Shown one piece after another: positions 11,156 through 23,197 of a stretch of 64,000 bases of DNA. The DNA is from Apoderus coryli (lineage: Eukaryota > Arthropoda > Insecta > Coleoptera > Attelabidae): positions 1,295,981-1,359,980 of the forward strand of contig OU452216.1 of the NCBI GenBank assembly GCA_911728435.2, written 5' to 3'. Numbering within the stretch: the stretch's first letter is position 1; the number at the start of each line of letters is the position of its first letter. The notes under the pieces were generated by a model. It saw only the letters and a program-made list of their open reading frames with translations. It was not told the origin of the DNA and did not search any database. A program made the translations under genes and the position numbers.

Positions 11156-12826
11156 TAGGGGTTCCCAAACTTATTTTGTCTACTGCCCACTTTGAGAATA
11201 AATTATGTTTTAGCGCCCCCCTTTTTTCACCTACTTAAAAACCACTATAACTTCAAATTAAATTAATTAATTATTGTGAGCTATATTAGCAGATATTAAA
11301 CATTCATTCTAAACGAGACTTTTACTATAACCAACAAGAGTTAATTTGAGACCTGAGCGCAGTAGGTAGTACACAACGGCGTTCAAGTCTTAAGTTAACT
11401 CTTACGGGCTTCACCTGCCAATGAGAATGATTATTGAAACGCAACTTTATTGTATTCAGACAGAGTATCTTTTATTCAAAATAAAACAAACATAATCGAT
11501 TCTTATATAAAAACTAATGTGAAGTATAAATATGATGCTGTTTAATAAGTTTGTTGATATCAGGTTCCAATTTACTCAAGAACAGCCGCAAGTCGCCACG
11601 TTCGGTAATATGCAAACGATTCCTCTCTTTAGTAAGCAGCGTTGCGACAGCACTAAATCCACGTTCACACAAAAACGACGATGGGAATGTTATCAAGAAT
11701 CGTTGAACGATTGACCACAATCCAGGGTACAATTGCGAGATCGGTTTTTGTAGCCAAAATTCTTCATAGCAATTTTTGAACTTGATTCTTATTTCCTTGT
11801 TTGTTGTCAATTCTATAAGTTCTTCTTCCAGCTGAGGTGACATTGCTGTGTTGACATTTGAAAACGGATCCAACACCCAGTCTGGTATTTCCAAGTTCAA
11901 AATATCCTGGTATCGTTCGGTGAAGTCAATGTGGAGGTTTTCCAAATGTTGGCAGTAGGCAAACAAGTCATCGTTACTGCAGGATACTGATAAATTCGGA
12001 AAATTGTGAAACTTACGTCTGCCCATATTCTTTTTGTGCAGAAGCAGTTTGGCTGCGAAAGCAGCAACGAAATTTTTTGTTTTAATTAAATGTAGTTCAT
12101 CGCCTTGCAGTTGGAGATTCGTATCGTTGAACAATTTATACAGGTCTGTCATGTAAGCTATATCATTCTTTGATGTAATGAGCTTGTTGCGCAATCCTGT
12201 ATCTTTAATTTCCAAGAACTCTATCACAGAGTCAAACAGGTTGTAAAATCGAGTCAGACAATTGCCTCTTGATAGCCTATGAACTTCAGTATGAAGCAAC
12301 AAACGCTTGAAATCATCGTCATTAGTAACACAAAGTTGATGAAATAATCAATCATTCAAAGAGCTGTTACGGATTTTATTGACTTGATGACATATTGCAG
12401 TGATTGAAATAGTCGTTCACTTAAGTTTCTAGCAACCAAATGTTGTCTATGAATAACGCAATGTACAGCAAGGACATCTGGAATTTTATTTTTTAAGTGC
12501 GCTATGAAGCCTTTCTGGCACCCTGTCATAGCCGGAGCGCCATCCGTAGCAACTGATATAATATTTTTCAAGGGAATCTCTTTCTCATCACAAAACTTTT
12601 CCAATGTATTGAATATGCTTTCGCCTTTTGTATCGGTGTCTAAATTTCTAGCAAACAATAGTTCTTCACATATTTAATAAACCTCAGGTAAGACAGCAAC
12701 AATGCTTCATTAGTTGGTAAGGTGGACTCATCGAGCTGAATTGAGAATTGACTAGTCCTCAGATGATTGCACAATGATCCTTCAATATTTTCAGCCATTT
12801 CATCAATTCGTCTTTGCATAACCCAC
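11156..12826 (-). mobile_element. hAT element of Buster type, 5' end missing, copy 1
   Basis: The terminal sequence TAGGGGTTCCCAAACTT at 11156, then AGCGCCCCCC, is the characteristic end of hAT elements of this kind. The interior encodes a hAT transposase on the minus strand. The other TIR and the N-terminal BED zinc finger are absent: hAT similarity stops near 12826, where a different block begins. No target duplication can be defined. The same cut is seen in copy 2 at 55346. Confidence 0.75.
11514..12823 (-). pseudogene. Buster-like hAT transposase, frameshifted, copy 1
   Basis: Three reading-frame blocks in order on the minus strand. 12823-12665 carries the first catalytic acid in LDEST. 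12658-12356 carries the second in ATDGAPAMTG and the CVIHRQHL stretch. 12302-11514 ends in the hAT dimerisation region (FPSSFLCERGFSAV, then KERNRLHI, LRLFLSKLEP). The breaks are one frameshift near 12660 and a frameshift plus stop near 12340-12360. This resembles the proteins from which vertebrate ZBED5 and FAM200 genes derive. It cannot act as a transposase as it stands. Copy 2 carries the same breaks, so inactivation preceded the duplication. Confidence 0.8.
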
Positions 12827-15800
12827 GACTATATAGCCAATAACAACTTGGCATAGGCAAGTCTACCGACTCGGCCGGAAGCACCGTCCACCCATTCAAC
12901 CTCGATCCACGCGACCAGGTACTTTAATACCATAAGCCCGTCGATGCGCGCTTGCACATGTGGGCATGTCCTTTTGATAATTATTAAATGTTTTTAAATT
13001 AACAACTTCATATTATACGAACTTACTACAACTTCGCCATTTTAACAATGATTCTATCTTCCAAGCCACTGTGGCGCTTTTTCTCTATATTTAATACTAT
13101 TCAGGCTTCAAGCATTATTGTACCAGGAAGGCTACGTTATATCCCGAACTACTTATGAGATTTTCAAGATAGATGATCCTCGCGAGATGGCCGGCAGCTA
13201 ACAATCGTGAAGGCCGTGGTCGTACGATGGATATTCTATTTTAAGGGCGCCACATGATTTGGGTTTTACATCCCGGGATCACCTAAACCGTATCGTAACT
13301 CTAAATCATGAAAAACCATTAGACACAAACTAATCTCTCTCCAGGGAATAACTACAACTTCCAAACGGCTAAGTATGCTTACCAAAATTAAATAAAACAC
13401 CGAAATAAAATCAGTCAATTTAATAAATAATAAATAATTAATTAATTTTAAATGAGGTTATGTTTCCAGAACATACGGCAAGTAGATCGGTCAAAGTTTC
13501 AAAAATTCAATATTGACAAATTAAGGAATACGTTTAAGATGTGATACTATTTATGTGAAATGACAATCATGTATAACTTTAGCGAAAATAGTAAAATACC
13601 GCTAGCACAGTAATTGAGATAACTTTCGGCGAAATAAATTAAACGCGCCTACGTTTATCAAAACACTGCGACATAGTTATAACACAACACTATATAACGG
13701 ACTCACCCTGTATACCCGACGTGTACACATTAAGCTCACACCAGAGTTCACAACTCGCCGCTATTAAATATAAACGCAAGTAACACACGCTAACACGGCT
13801 GAATGCCGTTGCGAAAAGCTTTCATATAAGTACATAAATCGTAACTATTATCATCGATACACAATATTCGCAATTGGTAGAGATATCTTATAGAAAAAGG
13901 TAAATATCAAATATTCAAATTATCATTACTAAGAAAATTACTCTTTTGACTATTAAATCGACTGCAATCTAAAGACACATTGGCTGATGGCCAGAACTAA
14001 TCTGTTACACAAAATTATATCTATAAACTAAACGGTTCAATTTAAATCTTCATAAGTAAATAACAGACTGAATGTCACTAATAAATTTAACAAATTAACT
14101 CACAGTTTGGCAGCATACTACACCTATAGTTACAGCTCTTCGAAACCAAGGCGTTGACGAAAACATTGCCCAGTGCCATGTTCACAAACATCCAGTCCAA
14201 AATAACCATAGTCAGGCTGGTGGATAAGCAATACTTATCAGGTACTCCAAATACCAAAGACTCTACTACCGACAGAAAGGCTAACAGCCGCTGGCAGGAG
14301 TCAGATAAAACCAACCAAAAGGTCGCAACCAACCACATCTATTGATCGCCAGTTAACAGATAAACCCGTAAGAAAAACCCTAGGAGTAATGTACTTTTAG
14401 TAATTGAAAGAACTACAGTGAATTATACTGACCTCACGCGTTGGGAGGGTTTTCTTGGTAGAAATAGGTGTTGAAATAATTCTCAATTTATATTAAAGAG
14501 AACGAATAGTTGATGCTAAAATTGGTAGCAATAATAATAAGTACTGCGTAAATTGTTAATCAGTAATTCATTTTACTCACGTGGTGCCGAGACGAACTTA
14601 ATCCTGCTTTCCAAGCAGTTAAAAACTTCAAATAATACTCTCATTCCAAAACTATCCACACGAAGTTTTTATATGCCACAACAGCCTCAAATATTCCCCA
14701 GAATGGGTTAAAAATTATCTCCAATAATTTTTATATATGGAACTCCCAAAATGGCCGAATAGGCTGTCGCACTCACCAAGACCATCAATAGAAAAATGAC
14801 TTGTAAACCCAAAAATGGCAAGGACATCCTCAAGTCTTGCAAACCTAAGTTTCACGAATTAAAATGACCCTAAAAGGACTTAACTTTGACAGGTAAACTG
14901 CCTAAAAATATCGATATTAGGGAATTACTATCGACTTTTGACTAAACCCTATAACCAATATTAATAATGACGAAAAGTAACAAACGCAACGCCACTGATA
15001 AATCTTATTATGCGGTTATATAACGTCAAACACTAGCTATCTCTGTTACGTCTTCCAATAATATATAACGCAGGTATATAAGAAGCTTTATGCTGAGAGA
15101 GTTGGTAACACTGGAAATATGCCTGCAAATTCATCAAGTGACATAGCGAATGACATATAAACCTTGGCAATCTGCAAAACATATGTTTACATCGAATAAT
15201 AAATTAATTAATATGTAATTACCAAGTAAAAACGGTTAATCATCATTGGTAATACTATCCAACAGTAGATAAAATAACGGTAAGTATGCCATCACACAGC
15301 ATTTTTATATAATAACAGCATTATGTGCAAGATGATAACAACATAACCTACAAAGTATATTGTGATATGCTTAACCCGTGAAATAAGTAATTTCTACCGC
15401 AATTTTAGGATAATTTGGGTCTAACCACTTGGTGAACTACAGAAGACAAAGCAAACAATCATCCCACAGTCGATCAAGCGTTGAAAACAATAATTTCAAG
15501 TACCGGAGTGCCAAAACAGAAGAAATATGGGTAATCGGTAAAAGGTAGGGCTTCAAATACGTTAGATATAAGTTAATTTAGTCCTCTACTACTCGTAGGA
15601 GGGCGATGATCAAAATAGGATTAGGAATTAGTGCAAAAACTTGATGTAAAAGCTAGAAACGGACATGGACTTAAAAATAGGGCTGCACCAACTCACAGGA
15701 CGTAAACACGGCTACCAAACCATCTAAAAACAATACAGAGAATAGCCTAGGACACATTTAACTGGTAAGTACCTATAGTTATTTACAATTACTATAAAAT

Positions 15801-16089
15801 TACGCTAAAACAGTCTCGCATATTTCAGGATATTGACAGTGATAAATCAGGGCCATAAATTATATCACACAAGTGGCAAATGGAGTAAAATACCGTAACA
15901 ATGAACTGTGTATAAGTGTTCAATAAAGTTGGGTCAAAACAGGTACCAAAATGTGTTTTACTTTGCCAAATAGAACGGTAGACACTTGGTAAGGGGTAAG
16001 TACTTAATCTTTTCGGTGTAAACGGTGTTCAAAAGGTAATAGGTGGTAGGGATTAAGTCAATAGTAATGCTAGCTTAAATTTTAACGTT
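12827..16089. other. Unidentified 3.2-kb non-coding block between hAT and errantivirus, copy 1
   Basis: Begins with repeat fragment A (12850-12895) and ends just before the pol remnant with repeat fragment B (15746-16010). No frame over about 80 codons looks coding. Several GGTAAGTA strings (15283, 15764, 15993) look like donor sites, but no matching exons are found. It may be the body of the element that displaced both the hAT 5' end and the errantivirus 5' half. Its base composition is slightly less AT-rich than the surrounding sequence. Confidence 0.45.
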
Positions 16090-18478
16090 ACAACTACGAG
16101 AAGTTTTCAATCGTCTCCGTAAAAGTTACTTTAAGATTCAACTGGACAAATCAGAATTTTTGAAAAAGACAGTACAATATTTAGGACACGTTATAACCCC
16201 TGACGGAGTCAAACCCAATCCCGAAAAAATCTCTGCTATAAAAAATTTCCCAATTCCTAAATCCCAAAAAGAAATTAAAAGTTTTTAGGCCTATTAGGAT
16301 ATTATCGTCGTTTCATTAAGGATTTTGCAAAAATTACAAAACCTATGACTAGATGTTTGAAAAAGAATGCCAAAGTTATACATGACAAAGATTTCATTGA
16401 ATCATTTAACATTTCAAAACAATTATTAACTAATGATCCTATTCTTCAATACCATTTATACTTACCACAGACGCTAGTAATGTAGCAATCGGAGCAATAC
16501 TTTCTCAAGGTACAATACCCAATGATAAACCAATAGCATATGCCTCTAGGACTTTAATTGAAACAGAATCTAAATATTCAACTATAGAAAAAGAAATGCT
16601 AGCCATAGTATGGGCATGCAAATACTTTCGCCCGTACCTGTATGGACGCAAGTTCATAATTTACACTGACCACCGACCTTTGACATGGCTATTTAATATC
16701 AAAGAACCTAATTCAAAATTGATACGCTGGCGCTTGATTAGAAGAATTTGATTACAATATTGTTTATAAATTAGGAAAATCTAACACGAATGCTGATGCA
16801 TTATCTCGCGTAGAAATTAACGCTTTAGAAAACGAATCAATAATAAATAATCCAGGCAACATAAATGAAGAATCAGTAGAATTTTTAAGAGAATATGTCG
16901 AAAATGTTACAGAAAATTTAAGGGAACTAAATAACTTAACTCGAAACCAATCACCACAACCCAGTACAAGTAGAGAACCCTCACAGAAACCAAAATCAAA
17001 AATTAGCATCATTTCTGATATTCAAATTAGACCACCCGATAACCCTATTCCTGACCCTGATGACACTCAACATTCAACAGCTAATGCGACTACAAACGAT
17101 GGAATAAAAATATTAGACGAAATCATTAATAATAAAGTAAATCAAATTTTAGTTTATAGTTGGCCTCATCCAAAATTAAATGTTGATATAGAAAATTACG
17201 AAAATCACAAAATTGTTACTCTAAAAATGCCAAAAACAAACAATGCAAAACTTGTTTTTGATTTTTTAAGAGATTACACTACTTCAGGAAAAACATATTA
17301 TATCTACTTTCAAAATGATCAATTATATATCGATTTTAATAACGTTTACCTAAAACAATTCACAGAAAATGCCCCTAAATTAGTAAAATGTACCAAATTA
17401 ATAAATACAATTAAAAGTCCTTTAGAACAAATTTTAACAATTAAAATGCATCATGAAGGAAAAACTAACCACCGTGGAATTAATGAAACTTATGAACATT
17501 TAAAGAAAAATTATTATTGGATAGGAATGAAACAAACAATAACTAATTTTATAAATTCCTGTGATATTTGTCAAAAAACGAAATACGCTAGGAAAGATCC
17601 ATATTCACCTTTAGTACTAACAGAAACAGCATCGAAGCCCTTCCAAATTATCCATATCGATGTCTTTGTTTTTGATGGACAAAAATATTTAACATTAGTT
17701 GATTCCTTTACAAAATTCGGACAAGTAGTCCCTATTGTAGGTAGAACAGCTATACACATCAGTAACGCTTTAGTAAAATATTTTAGTTCTTTCGGTATTC
17801 CTGAAAAGCTTATTATAGACAACGGAAAAGAATTTAATAATGAAACTGTAAATGAACTTTTAAAATTGCATAAAATCAAATTACATCTTACTACCCCTTA
17901 TCACCACGAGTCAAACGGTATCGTTGAGAGATTCCACTCTACAATAATAGAACACCTAAGAATCTTAAGAGAAACTTATCCTAATGAAAAAGAAAACCTA
18001 ATAGATTACGCAATTCTTGCATATAATAATACAATTCATACTGCTACAAAATTTACCCCTTTTGAACTAACATTCGGTCATACAAACTCCAGAGACCCCA
18101 ATGAAATATTTTCATCAGATTCTTTTTATACAGATTATGCAGAGAACCACAAAAGAAAACTTGAACACACATATAGGAACGTCAATGAAACTCGTTAACT
18201 CCCAAAAAGGAAAAATCATTAAAAAACGCAATAAACATGGCGACAATAATGAATTTCAATTAGGACAAACGGTTTTCAAACAAAATCCCTTAATCAGAAA
18301 TAAGAAACATAATAAATTTGTCGGTCCCTATAGAATTACAAAAATTCTCGAACATAATAAAGTAGAAATTACCAGTAAAAATAATCTTAAGAAAAAACAA
18401 ATAATCCACATTAAGGAACTCAAGAAACCCCCTGTTGTTTCAGATTCCTCTACACCTACTCAACAGTTGGAGACCTAA
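16090..18478 (+). pseudogene. pol: Errantivirus (gypsy-group) pol remnant, copy 1
   Basis: Order: reverse transcriptase C-terminal end (the [11 protein letters not shown] block; the YxDD-containing part is missing), RNase H ([28 protein letters not shown]), then integrase with an HHCC zinc finger (near 17446-17571) and the D, D, E acids in IHIDVF, IIDNGKEF and SNGIVERFHS. Lesions shared with copy 2: the 5' cut at 16090 and a frameshift near 16455. Lesions of copy 1 only: one T lost near 16285, two bases lost near 16735, one G gained at 18194, which stops integrase early. In an intact element this protein copies and inserts the retroviral genome; here it is dead. gag, protease and the 5' LTR are absent. 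Confidence 0.9.
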
Positions 18479-20175
18479 CCTACCCTAACATACATAACCT
18501 TAATCACAATCCTGGACTGTTACCTCTTAAATTAGGTAATGCACAAAATAGAATAGATTATTGGTCATTTATTCAAATTTTTGATACAAATGATATAATT
18601 GCAGAATTCAAAGCGCTTCAAAATAATTTCAACTTAATCAAAAATATTTTCGATAAAAATCATTAATATAAAACGGAATATTTTAACAGCTTATACTTAG
18701 CAAAGAGCTTAGAAAATAAAGTATATATGCAACTGAAACAGTTAAATCCATACATTAATATAAACTTTAGTAAAAGAAATAAAAGAGGATTAATTGATGG
18801 CTTAGGATCAATAATAAAATCAATAACTGGGAATTTAGATCAAAATGATGCCGCAAAATACGACAAAGCAATCGAAAAACTTTCTGATAATCAACTAAAA
18901 ATAAAAACATTGGTCAAAGATCAAATTACTTTATTGGAAAAATCAATTTTGTCCTTTAACACTACTGTTCAGTCTCTGAATCACAATCAATTATCACTAC
19001 AAACAAAAATTAATGAACTCGAATATGTCATGAAGAAAATTACTATTCAAAATTTAAGTACTTATAACTATTATCTAATGCAAACTTTATTATTTCAAGT
19101 AATTATAGCATTTCAGCAAATATACGATGTGGTAGATAAAATTGAAATAGCTATATCATTCTCAAAAATAAATGTTTTTCATAATGCCATAATAGATCCC
19201 AATGAACTTCTTGAAGAACTAAAACTTGTCAATTTAAAATTAAATCAAAATAAATTACCTTTTGAGCCTGTTTTGGAAAATATTGTACTTTTTGAAAAAA
19301 CAATGGAAATCAAGAGTTACTCTAAATCAAATAAAATCATATTTATAATAGAGATACCAATAGTAGACGGTGAACATTATAATTATTATCACCTCTATCC
19401 TTTACCTACATTTCAAAACAATCTGTATAACATCATAATACCCACAAACAAATTCCTAATCCTAAATGAGCAAAATTATGGACTTTTCGATGGAAAATGT
19501 CCAGAAATCGAAAATGAAGAATTTCTATCCAACGAAGCAACATCGATACGACTTGAAAGAGAAGACAACCCCTGTGAAGTTCAATTATTGTTATTTTCCA
19601 AAAACATTACGAACTGTCATCCAGTGTCAACTAAAATATCAAGTGTCAAAATTCAAAAACTCGAAAACAATAAATATATAGTTATAAGCCCAGACTCTAC
19701 AGTGTCACAAATAAAATGCGGTTCTAGCACTGACAATTATCCTCTTAACGGAACATTTTTAATTGAAAATAGTAATAACTGTGAAGTGCATATTGGAAAC
19801 ATTGAAATTAAAACTTTTCAAAATATAAAAACCCAATACAAAAATATTGAACTACCGAAAATCAAGTTTGAACTATTAAATTACAGCGATAATACAGTAT
19901 CGATGAAACCATTAAAACTCGACCAAATAAATCTTAACGAACTTAATAATTTAAAAGGTGCCATTGAACTTCAAAGAGAACATTTAAAAAGAATAAACTT
20001 AAATCCATTAGCCGACTTAAACTCAATAAACTTATGGACAATAATAATTTACTTAATAATAATAATATTTATATCAATAATAATTTTCAAGCAATATAAA
20101 AAATACCAAGAAAGAAGAAAGAAACCTTCTGAAGAACCTGTAAATCCAGCGATCAACCCTCGGATTTCCATCTAA
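18457..20175 (+). pseudogene. env: Errantivirus env (F-type envelope glycoprotein), copy 1
   Basis: The frame overlaps the end of pol and runs to 20175, broken by one in-frame TAA at 18664-18666; the part from 18727 is open for 482 codons. A furin-type site RNKR lies at 18775-18786, directly followed by the glycine-rich GLIDGLG segment typical of insect errantivirus and baculovirus F fusion proteins. A transmembrane helix (IIIYLIIIIFISIII) lies near 20040-20090 with a basic tail. In intact relatives env is made from a spliced RNA and mediates membrane fusion. The signal peptide is not visible within the remnant, and the stop separates the N-terminal subunit from the fusion subunit. Confidence 0.85.
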
Positions 20176-20184
20176 GGGCGGGGG
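20174..20184 (+). promoter_or_regulatory. Polypurine tract of the errantivirus
   Basis: AAGGGCGGGGG overlaps the env stop codon and lies directly before AGTTATG, the likely first bases of the 3' LTR. This is the expected place of the plus-strand primer. Confidence 0.65.
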
Positions 20185-20340
20185 AGTTATGTTCACATTA
20201 TACATTACCTTTTACTATTTTATCTCATAATATTATATTTCAATAAATCAGCATATGAAATGTTATAAATACTAGTGTTTAGTTTTAAGAAGCATCTTTA
20301 TTGTAATCATTCTGTATTAGAGTAAAGTTCCTGTGTAAAA
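20185..20340 (+). repeat. Errantivirus 3' LTR, copy 1 only
   Basis: Starts AGTTATG, as gypsy-group LTRs often begin with AGTTA or AGTGA. It contains AATAAA near 20241 and a TATAAATA box near 20264. The right limit is uncertain because a LINE endonuclease fragment follows almost at once and no 5' LTR survives for comparison. At about 156 bp it is short and may be truncated. Copy 2 lost this end. Confidence 0.6.
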
Positions 20341-20353
20341 TTTGTCTTTTTTT

Positions 20354-20838
20354 AAAAACGTTACTTGCACACCCAAAAATATAACTCGTGTAACAAAACC
20401 GTTACACATCCCAGCGAATGTAAATGTTCACCAATATAGCAGATTATTCGAGTGCTTTGAAAACCTTTCAAACATTTTATCTTCAAGAATACTGATTATG
20501 GGAGACTTTAATGTGCACTACGAAGTAAAACTGTCAGCTGATACCACTAATCCTCATCTTGAATTAATTCAAAACTTTATCTCATTCTTTGACCTTACAC
20601 AACATAACATGGTCATTTGCTCGATCTTGTTTTATGTAATTTGTATTGTGAAGTATCCTCCTGCAACCGACCATTGGTAGCTGAGGATAATTATTATTGT
20701 CCAACACTCCTTATTTCCCTACTTGTCAAACAGGAATCACACCAAAAGAGCTTCGTATCAGGCAAATTCCTCATTGTTATATGGAAAAACAGGTGCTCAA
20801 GTGTGACCTCCAGATTTAATTCCACTAGAATACATTGA
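20354..20838 (+). pseudogene. Jockey-type LINE endonuclease fragment
   Basis: Two overlapping frames (20342-20680 and 20617-20838) together follow an APE-like endonuclease: HIPANVNVHQYSRLF, the catalytic MGDFNVH, then LDLVLCNL and the C-terminal LVAEDNY. One frameshift lies near 20620-20650. Neither the reverse transcriptase nor the ORF1 part is attached. It abuts the errantivirus LTR. Confidence 0.7.
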
Positions 20839-21514
20839 TAGCATCAAAACTAGAATAACTCGAGCCTATGGACAGATATATCCAAAAACATTACGAAAGT
20901 TCCGGCATTACTGATTAGAAAAATAATAAGGCTCACTTTGAGCATTTAATACAATAATTTTCCGAATGTCTTCTAATTTAATCGTGTCTACTTTAGATGA
21001 CGAATTATTCTGGGTGACAAGTTTTAATGTGAAAGCACTGTATAAATTTTTTACAGCAATTCATGAAATTGAATTTATAGACTAACCTGTTTTAGAGCTA
21101 TTTACGTAAATTATTTGGGGTTAGAGGACCCTTTTATAGCATTCACAAACTAGACAAGAATTATAGCTGCCTACTATTTGGTAGCAAAAATCAAACTAAA
21201 ACTAGATTCAAATTTGTTTTATTGAATTCAATATGTAACACAACTTATTTTGAAAACAACAAATAACGAAATTTTTGTTTCAAGAAATATTTTAACAAGT
21301 AAAGAAAATCAAAATAACCAAAAAAAACAACAATGTCTAATTTCCACAGCCACCTACCTAATGAAAGAATGTGAAATTACTATTACGTATTCCAAAAATG
21401 GATGGCCTAGCCGTGTCCGAGTTATCGCCAAAAGTCTCCGACAAAAATCTCATCTCTGGACTTGCTGGATATTCCACTGAAATTAATAAAAATATATTCA
21501 TAAGTAATAATAGA
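20839..21514. other. No recognisable feature
   Basis: AT-rich sequence. The 76-codon frame at 21250-21480 is lysine- and asparagine-rich without a known motif. Confidence 0.4.
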
Positions 21515-21655
21515 TACCAATTGCTTGTTACATAATGTAACAAGACTTTAAGTTATGTTGGAAATTTGCTTCACACTACCATGCTCCCAGCAGACGAGCC
21601 GTTTGGATGATCCACAACAACTCATCAGTGGTGATCGACAGTAGTGCAAAAAGTA
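21515..21655 (-). ncRNA. Degenerate hammerhead-ribozyme repeat
   Basis: On the minus strand the core CTGATGA (21628-21622) follows a TCACCA stem strand, but the stem II loop is longer and the conserved GAAA is changed to CAAA. The flanks match the intact motif at 32961-33096, including the GTGTGA and AAATTTCCAACAT stem strand and the 37-base AAGTCTTGTTxxxTTATGTAACAAGCAATT block (21520-21556, reversed). Likely inactive. Confidence 0.6.
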
Positions 21656-21959
21656 TAATAGAATTGGAGTCAGGCACGCTATATTTTCAGTTAACGATGA
21701 ATTGTTCTTTGCAACATAAGAAAAGTGCAGTGTGGTTGCATGTTAAATTAATTGAAACAAATAAAGCAAAATGTACTTTCCTACAAAGGATCTGCAAAAT
21801 GTATCTTAGGCTGAAACTAGAATTATAGTTATTTTTGATATTTTTTCTTTAAATATGGTAATGTGTATGTTCTTTGTGTCATAAGTATCCATATCCAAAG
21901 TAGGTATCAGATACATTGAACTCAAGTATCCTTTCGATACCGATAGTTGTTTGTATCCA

Positions 21960-22200
21960 AGTTGCACATTACTAATCGGCAGGCAATGTGATTCAAATTT
22001 CCAACATTTACGAATAGAGCTTATACTAGCACGAACGACACCAAGATGTATGTGATGACATCTTGTGGTCATTTGGTATCTAGTGCCAGTATAAGCTCTT
22101 ATTCGTCAATAAAGCCTTCCGTTGTGCAATTCGGGCATTTCTAGTGTTGCCAATAGGATTTAATGGAGTTGTTACCTCTATCGGTTGGCTAATAATAGAC
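21960..22200. repeat. Further pieces of the hammerhead-associated repeat
   Basis: 22020-21975 (minus) carries the 5' stem strand (TGTAAATGTTGGAAATTT, TGCCTGCCGAT) without the ribozyme core. 22085-22190 (plus) matches 32755-32830 (AATAAAGCC, CTAGTGTTGxCAATAGGATxTAATGGAGTTGTTAC). The pieces are rearranged relative to the intact unit. Confidence 0.55.
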
Positions 22201-22265
22201 TGCATTAAGAAGATTGAGCAGCTGGGTGAACTATAAATAGGTGTGAGCCCCAACAGAGCCTTCGG

Positions 22266-22345
22266 TTATCGCAGTGGAAGGTTCGGGCGGATCAACTTGA
22301 ACTGCTGATCCTCAATATCTAATTGATAATCTAACACTTTTTTTT
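22266..22345 (-). CDS. Host gene, terminal exon with stop
   Basis: The acceptor ACGTACCAG precedes 22345. The exon is 80 nt, open only in the phase left by the 22475-22409 exon (one base carried over), and ends in TAA at 22268-22266. It encodes 25 residues (KKVLDYQLDIEDQQF near the start, ending LPLR). The intron between it and the previous exon is 63 nt. Only one of three frames stays open, and it is the one the upstream exon requires. No family is recognised; no polyadenylation signal is obvious downstream. Confidence 0.65.
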
Positions 22346-22408
22346 CTGGTACGTACACAGTGCGGATGTAGACAATACGCAACAAATTGTTGTTAAATTA
22401 TTACTTAC

Positions 22409-22475
22409 CATCTGAAGGACTAACCATGTTAGCCTCAGCTCCATCTAACATCATGCCGTTGTTTGTTGTCTCGAT
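22409..22475 (-). CDS. Host gene, penultimate exon
   Basis: A 67-nt exon with a strong acceptor (TATGTATTTCAG) and donor (GTAAGTAATA). Only the frame starting in phase 0 is open (IETTNNGMMLDGAEAN), matching the phase-0 end of the exon at 31772-31509. It ends in phase 1, which the terminal exon accepts. The intron to the upstream exon is about 9 kb and holds LINE, piggyBac, mariner and Penelope debris. Confidence 0.7.
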
Positions 22476-22921
22476 CTGAAATACATATTTGAAATATCAG
22501 GTAAACTACATAGATATTCGAAAGCCAACTTTAATCTCATGGTATATGACCAAATAGAGCAAATTCATAATTAATATTATTTTTTTGAAAGAGTCCGTTC
22601 GACAAAAGTCCCCGGTTTTACTGCAGCCTTATGAGGTGACTGTGAAAGATCCTGTATTTTTATGCGACCCAATGCAACAACCTTGCACTTTCCACTAGCT
22701 TGAGGAGTTCAGATCGGTTTGGGGTGTAAATATATGCCGGCGCAATTAGCAAATGTCCAAAAATAGGTTTTGTTAAACAAGCCCCAATAACTACAGGGGA
22801 ATATGAACGCGACTATTGTGTGGGTAATGGGACCTAATGGGGTAAGTGGCTCCCTGTCCACCCGTTATAGTGAAGGTCTATTCACCAGTTAACTAGTAGA
22901 TGTAGCCAAACACTAAATATC

Positions 22922-23197
22922 TTAATTAAACCGCAGATGAATTTTGGAAGATATGGAATCGAAATTTCGTAATTTAGAACTATCTTGACTTTTTCGAAAA
23001 GTTGTGGCATTATGAAGTGCATTTTTAAGCTTATATTTTCTAATTAGTTTATCAACGAAATTCTCATCATAACCATTGGCTATAGCCACCATTTCAATTA
23101 TATATTTCTCTGTATCGAAACAGTTTTTATTTAGGGGGAATTTCATTAATCTATGTACAAGAAAATTCGAGCAAAAGTGTTGGTTTCTCTGCCGCAT
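22922..23197 (-). pseudogene. Penelope-type reverse transcriptase fragment
   Basis: A 91-codon frame with NFLVHRLMKFPLN, then EKYIIEMVAIANGYDENFVDKLIRK. This matches the thumb region of Penelope-like reverse transcriptases, in which HRLLxxPL is followed by a helix and xxNGYxxxxIDxLI. The catalytic palm and the GIY-YIG nuclease are absent. It fits with the hammerhead-type repeats nearby, as Penelope elements carry such ribozymes in their terminal repeats. Confidence 0.65.

Larger units (their letters stand above)
3299..19675 (+). repeat. Segmental duplication, copy 1
   Basis: From the block beginning TTAAACTATAAAAGC this stretch matches 45853-62201 nearly base for base in the same orientation; similarity drops sharply to the left of 3299. 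The match ends inside env, where copy 2 diverges at 62202, while copy 1 runs on to its LTR. Copy 1 has two inserts absent from copy 2 (5174-6706 and 7522-7967) and lacks the mariner of copy 2. It could be a true genomic duplication or two haplotypes joined by the assembler, although the different flanks and the roughly 26 kb of unique sequence between the copies favour a real one. Confidence 0.9.

Noticed and set aside
14087..14345. Overlapping frames of 83 and 63 codons on opposite strands
   Set aside because: No motif; they lie in a block identical in both copies, so their preservation carries no information.
17571..17879. Minus-strand 102-codon frame inside integrase (also at 60126-60434)
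   Set aside because: Shadow of the integrase frame on the opposite strand.
3299..20340. Reading the whole duplicated block as one giant transposon
   Set aside because: No shared terminal repeat or target duplication at the outer edges, and its parts are independent, mutually nested elements of different classes.
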